This document shows, in pieces, positions 60,404 to 64,000 of a stretch of DNA of 64,000 bases. Location: the NCBI GenBank assembly GCA_008933995.1, contig WARS01000044.1:1074866-1138865 (forward strand), given 5' to 3'. Position 1 is the stretch's first letter; each line of letters begins with the position of its first letter. This DNA comes from Datnioides undecimradiatus (lineage: Eukaryota; Chordata; Actinopteri; Lobotiformes; Datnioididae). The notes beneath the pieces were generated by a model. It was not told the origin of the DNA. It ran no database searches and saw only the letters and a program-made list of their open reading frames with translations. The position numbers and the translations under genes were made by a program.

Positions 60404-63400
60404 CTGGAAGACACACGTTAGTTAGAATGTAGCTTTAAAAAAGGTGATTTCAGAATATTTTTGCTTTTTCGGTTTATAGAGACCTTTTATCGCCTGAGTG
60501 AGGCGAGAAATTGTTCGTGTTTGAAACCGAATTGCATTCCTGTTTTACTCGCTCGCAGGTCTAATTATTATTATTAGAAGCCGCACAGAGACATGTGCAA
60601 TAACCAGGGAGCATGGGAAGTGATGAATAAAATATACTCAGAAATTAATATTATACAATCTTATTGAATTACTTGTAACTACTTGTGTTAAGCATGAAAC
60701 TGTGGCAGTGCTGCTGTGGAAGAACACTGTCCATCTGTTACCTCAACAGTTAACCTGACCAAAATGAAGACAAAATGTAGATGTATGCTGGTGTGTAAGC
60801 CTAGTCTGAAATTCAATCAACCTTATGGAGCTCAGTCCCAAAGCACACATACTCTCAAATTTTTGCTGACCAAACACTGCTGAACAGCAAGCATTTATCT
60901 TCCTTTTGATATATTCCACTACACCTCTCCATCCAGCCACCCTTTTATCCCTTCATTTGAAAAACAATTGAAACAGAAAACGAAAGATTTCATCTTAAAT
61001 CCCCTCCCATCAATCACAATAATCTCTATCTGCATACAAAGCCATTAAGATTCCATACAGGAGGGCAGATCATATTATTTTCTATAAGCCTTGTATACGT
61101 GGCATGATGTATCACGTTGGCATGCAGAGGTCTGTAGCTGCAAAGCCCCCTGAAACAGCCTCTGGCAGATCAATAGCAATCACATAGGTAATGAACGAAT
61201 GGGAGCTATTAATGTTGTTCCACATCATCCACTTACATACGGCACTCCGGTGCAATCTGGGTCTAATATCGTGAACGAGCGCCGTTATTCCACATGACCA
61301 GTGGATTGCTTTTATGACTGGGACCCGAACTATTTTAGAATAAAGAGGTGTGTAAATAAAAGCGAATGGCTACCTTTGAGAAACAAACAAGAAAAATCTA
61401 AACTTGTGTGATATCAGGCCTTCTTTTCATCAGTCTATCGTCAGTAAAAAACTAGAGAGAGAGCAGAAAGTGGGGAAAATATCTGTGCTGAAGATGAACC
61501 ACAGCTATAAAACAGGCAGTGATGTGCACAGTTGTGAGATGATGACGTCTGACGTTCCTCTTTCAGCCACCTGTTCACTAACATGAGATACATAAACAGC
61601 AAACAGAGAAAAAAATGTATAGTGTGCAGCTTTGCTAAGAATTTATGGTTCTGACCTGCTGGACTGATTCCACCTCCACCTATGTGAAAACTGCAACCTC
61701 TCCAGAACCTCCGAGTTATCTCTATGCATTCAATCAAACCTTCAGTGCTGCAGAAACCATTATCAGTATGAAATAAAATGTTATCACATTCAGAAGATTA
61801 ACGCTTGAATTATATTACTTTTACTGTACAGGGGAGGGAATCTAATGACTTCCCTATGCAGGGCGCAATATATCTCTCCCAAGAGAAACTCTGTGCAAAC
61901 ACAAACACTGTTACTATTTAAAAGTCAGAAACATGAATAAAATAAGACATTAAATCGAATGAAACATTCCTCAACATAGATGGTGAAGTCAAATACCGTG
62001 AGCCTTAAATAACAAGTGAGTTATGAATAACTTACTCATAATATTACTGTTATTCTTTCAGTTTTCAAACCAGAATTCACACCTGATTGCAAACACACAA
62101 CATAAGTAATTGCTCCACATTCTGAATCACGAGCAAACTTCCAGAAAAAAATGAAAAGACACCAAAAAAAAAAGGGGCCAAAGCATAAACTCATGTGTTG
62201 TCCACTGCAGACTCTCTCTGTTATGTGGATGCACAGCATTCACAGCAGAACGTTTCATCTGCAAAACATACACATTTTATTCAGCTGAACCTCCTTAAAG
62301 TGCGCTGATTCTAAGCTCAGGGGAGAACAACTGAAGCTCCTGATCAAAAGTGCACTTTGTTGTTTTTAAAACGTGTTTACTTAATCATGTAAAAGTGCAG
62401 TTGTTTAATTTGGCAGTTTACACGTTCTGCTTATGTTTTTGATAATACCTTATGAATATTAAAGAGTTTGTCCTCGTATTTGCGCTGTAGCAGACTGTGG
62501 TGACTTAATGAAGATAATTATTAAGACTGTTGTGCTGCCAACATGAAAAAATAAAAGTGATTTATGGCAAACTTAGTGTTTCCAACATCAATGTATCGTA
62601 TGTAATTTACTTGATAAGTGTGCTCATAGCTTTTAGTAAATCTGACATGTCTTCTGAACACCTTTGAAGCTAAAACAATGTCAGCTGTGTCACTGGGCTG
62701 AAATCACTGTGAAGGGTTAAAAGCCACTAAAGGACGGATGGTTCAACATTTCAAACTCTTCACAACACATAAACATGACAAACATGCAGCAGTTATGGAC
62801 TTAATCCAGAGAGGCCATTAGTACCCATATTCAATTACGGCAAATGATTTAAGATTTGGAACATGATAAAAGCCAGTTGCGCAGCAGCAGCTGGAGGCCA
62901 TTTGTATGGCTGACACACCAGACCCCCAGAAACACACACATAAACAAGCAAATGCATGTTTTATTGTACAAAAGTGCTGATAAATTTAAATGATTGCTGT
63001 CCTTGTTGTGGGTCTAAAACAGTTACGAAACCTTTAATGTGTCAGAAAAGAGGTGTTATACACTGTGCTCAGAACATGCACCTGCACTGCAAATGTAGCT
63101 CCTTTCACTTCCTGGTGGCTTATAAGCTTTTGAATTCAAAATTCATGTCTTTGACTGGTTCCTGGCAGAGGGTACAAAAAGGTTTTCAGTGTGAGAAAGA
63201 CCTCTTAATTTGCAAGCCACGCTTCAAATGCACTCCAGGGAAGCGCTCTGTCATGTGATTTATGTACATGTGGTTTCTTTTTGTAGTTGAACACAAGATG
63301 CAAGTTAGGTTAAACCCATTTTCAGTTTTAAGAAATAGCCTCCCCCCCAAGAGGCCATCAATGCCGCTGAGTACTCATTTGCATGTCTAGTAATTCTGCT

Positions 63401-64000
63401 GCATCATACTGTCTAATGTCGTTGCTGCATTACGAAAGTCAAGCTTGTGCTTGTAAATTCTCTTTTGAATTAATCAAATCAATTAAAGTTGGGCTGCATT
63501 AGTCTGACATTACAGCAAAGTCTGGTTTGGTCTATTTTTAATCAGCCCACATGAGGCCTGACCTTTCACTGACTGTGCCCCTGCAGGATAAACACTTTAT
63601 GAAAGAAAGAAGGAAAGAGAAGGCTTCTGAAAGACTGTCGGCAGAGAAGTCGTGTTTCTTCTCCAGCTCGGCGGGGATTCTGCAGCTAAAAGCAACGACT
63701 GGTGTAAAAAAGACCAACAAAAAAACAAAACATCCATAACATTTTGGATTTTATGTATCTACTTTTTCAATTCTAAGGTGGTGCAAAGACTATTTTAGGT
63801 GGACTCCAAGCTTTGACATGTAGTGGCAACTTCAACTTGATCTTAACTTTACACCTGTTTTGTGTAACATGCACCTGAAATTTAGAACTAGCCCTGAGTG
63901 CCTGCTTCATGTTTATTAGTTTATTAGATGCTTGATCTACTATCATTATATGCTCAAAATGGCAAACATGCTTTGATGGAATAGCATTAACATAATTCCC
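60404..64000. other. vps50 intron reaching the window edge, nothing else recognised
   Basis: No exon of vps50 or other gene was found here on either strand. Open frames such as 62956-63258 (+) and 63538-63720 (- strand) have no recognisable domain. There is a purine-rich patch at about 63601-63630. Confidence 0.45.

Noticed and set aside
63538..63739. Open frames on both strands near the right edge as a possible further vps50 exon
   Set aside because: Neither translation resembles the VPS50 sequence expected upstream of the 60403 exon.

Overview
The window reads as vertebrate genomic DNA from a ray-finned (teleost, probably percomorph) fish. It is AT-rich, with short exons in long introns, GT-AG splice sites, many (CA)n microsatellites and several interspersed repeats of types I associate with percomorph genomes. 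There is no bacterial-style gene organisation, and most open reading frames are chance readings of intron or intergenic DNA.

Two protein genes can be assembled by eye, lying tail to tail. On the + strand, 4650-27748 holds a complete calcitonin receptor gene (calcr, class B1 GPCR). I resolve 21 coding exons that join in frame to about 807 codons. Its special feature is the N-terminus: instead of one hormone-binding domain (HBD) it has four in tandem (7551-13413). Each HBD is a cassette of three exons with the same phases (0/1, 1/1, 1/0). The seven-transmembrane part follows in seven exons (15175-24069), and the cytoplasmic tail is in the last exon (27527-27748). The first coding intron carries the microRNA mir-489 in sense orientation (about 6700-6790), as in human CALCR.

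On the - strand, 60403-50006 holds the last six coding exons (278 codons plus stop) of vps50 (syndetin/ccdc132), a subunit of the EARP endosomal tethering complex. Its 5' part lies beyond the right edge. The tail-to-tail calcr/vps50 pair is also found in human (7q21), which supports both identifications and calcr rather than calcrl.

The rest is introns, the leader region left of calcr (1-4649) and a 22 kb intergenic stretch (27749-50005). That stretch contains a decayed hAT-type transposase (about 40538-41710), repeat relics, microsatellites and a few striking hairpins. An exact 19-bp Tn5 mosaic end at 20835-20853, beside a low-complexity tract, looks like sequencing-library adapter left in the assembly.

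The main biological point is a calcitonin receptor with a stack of four hormone-binding domains: three near-canonical copies (HBD2-4) and one eroded membrane-distal copy (HBD1).
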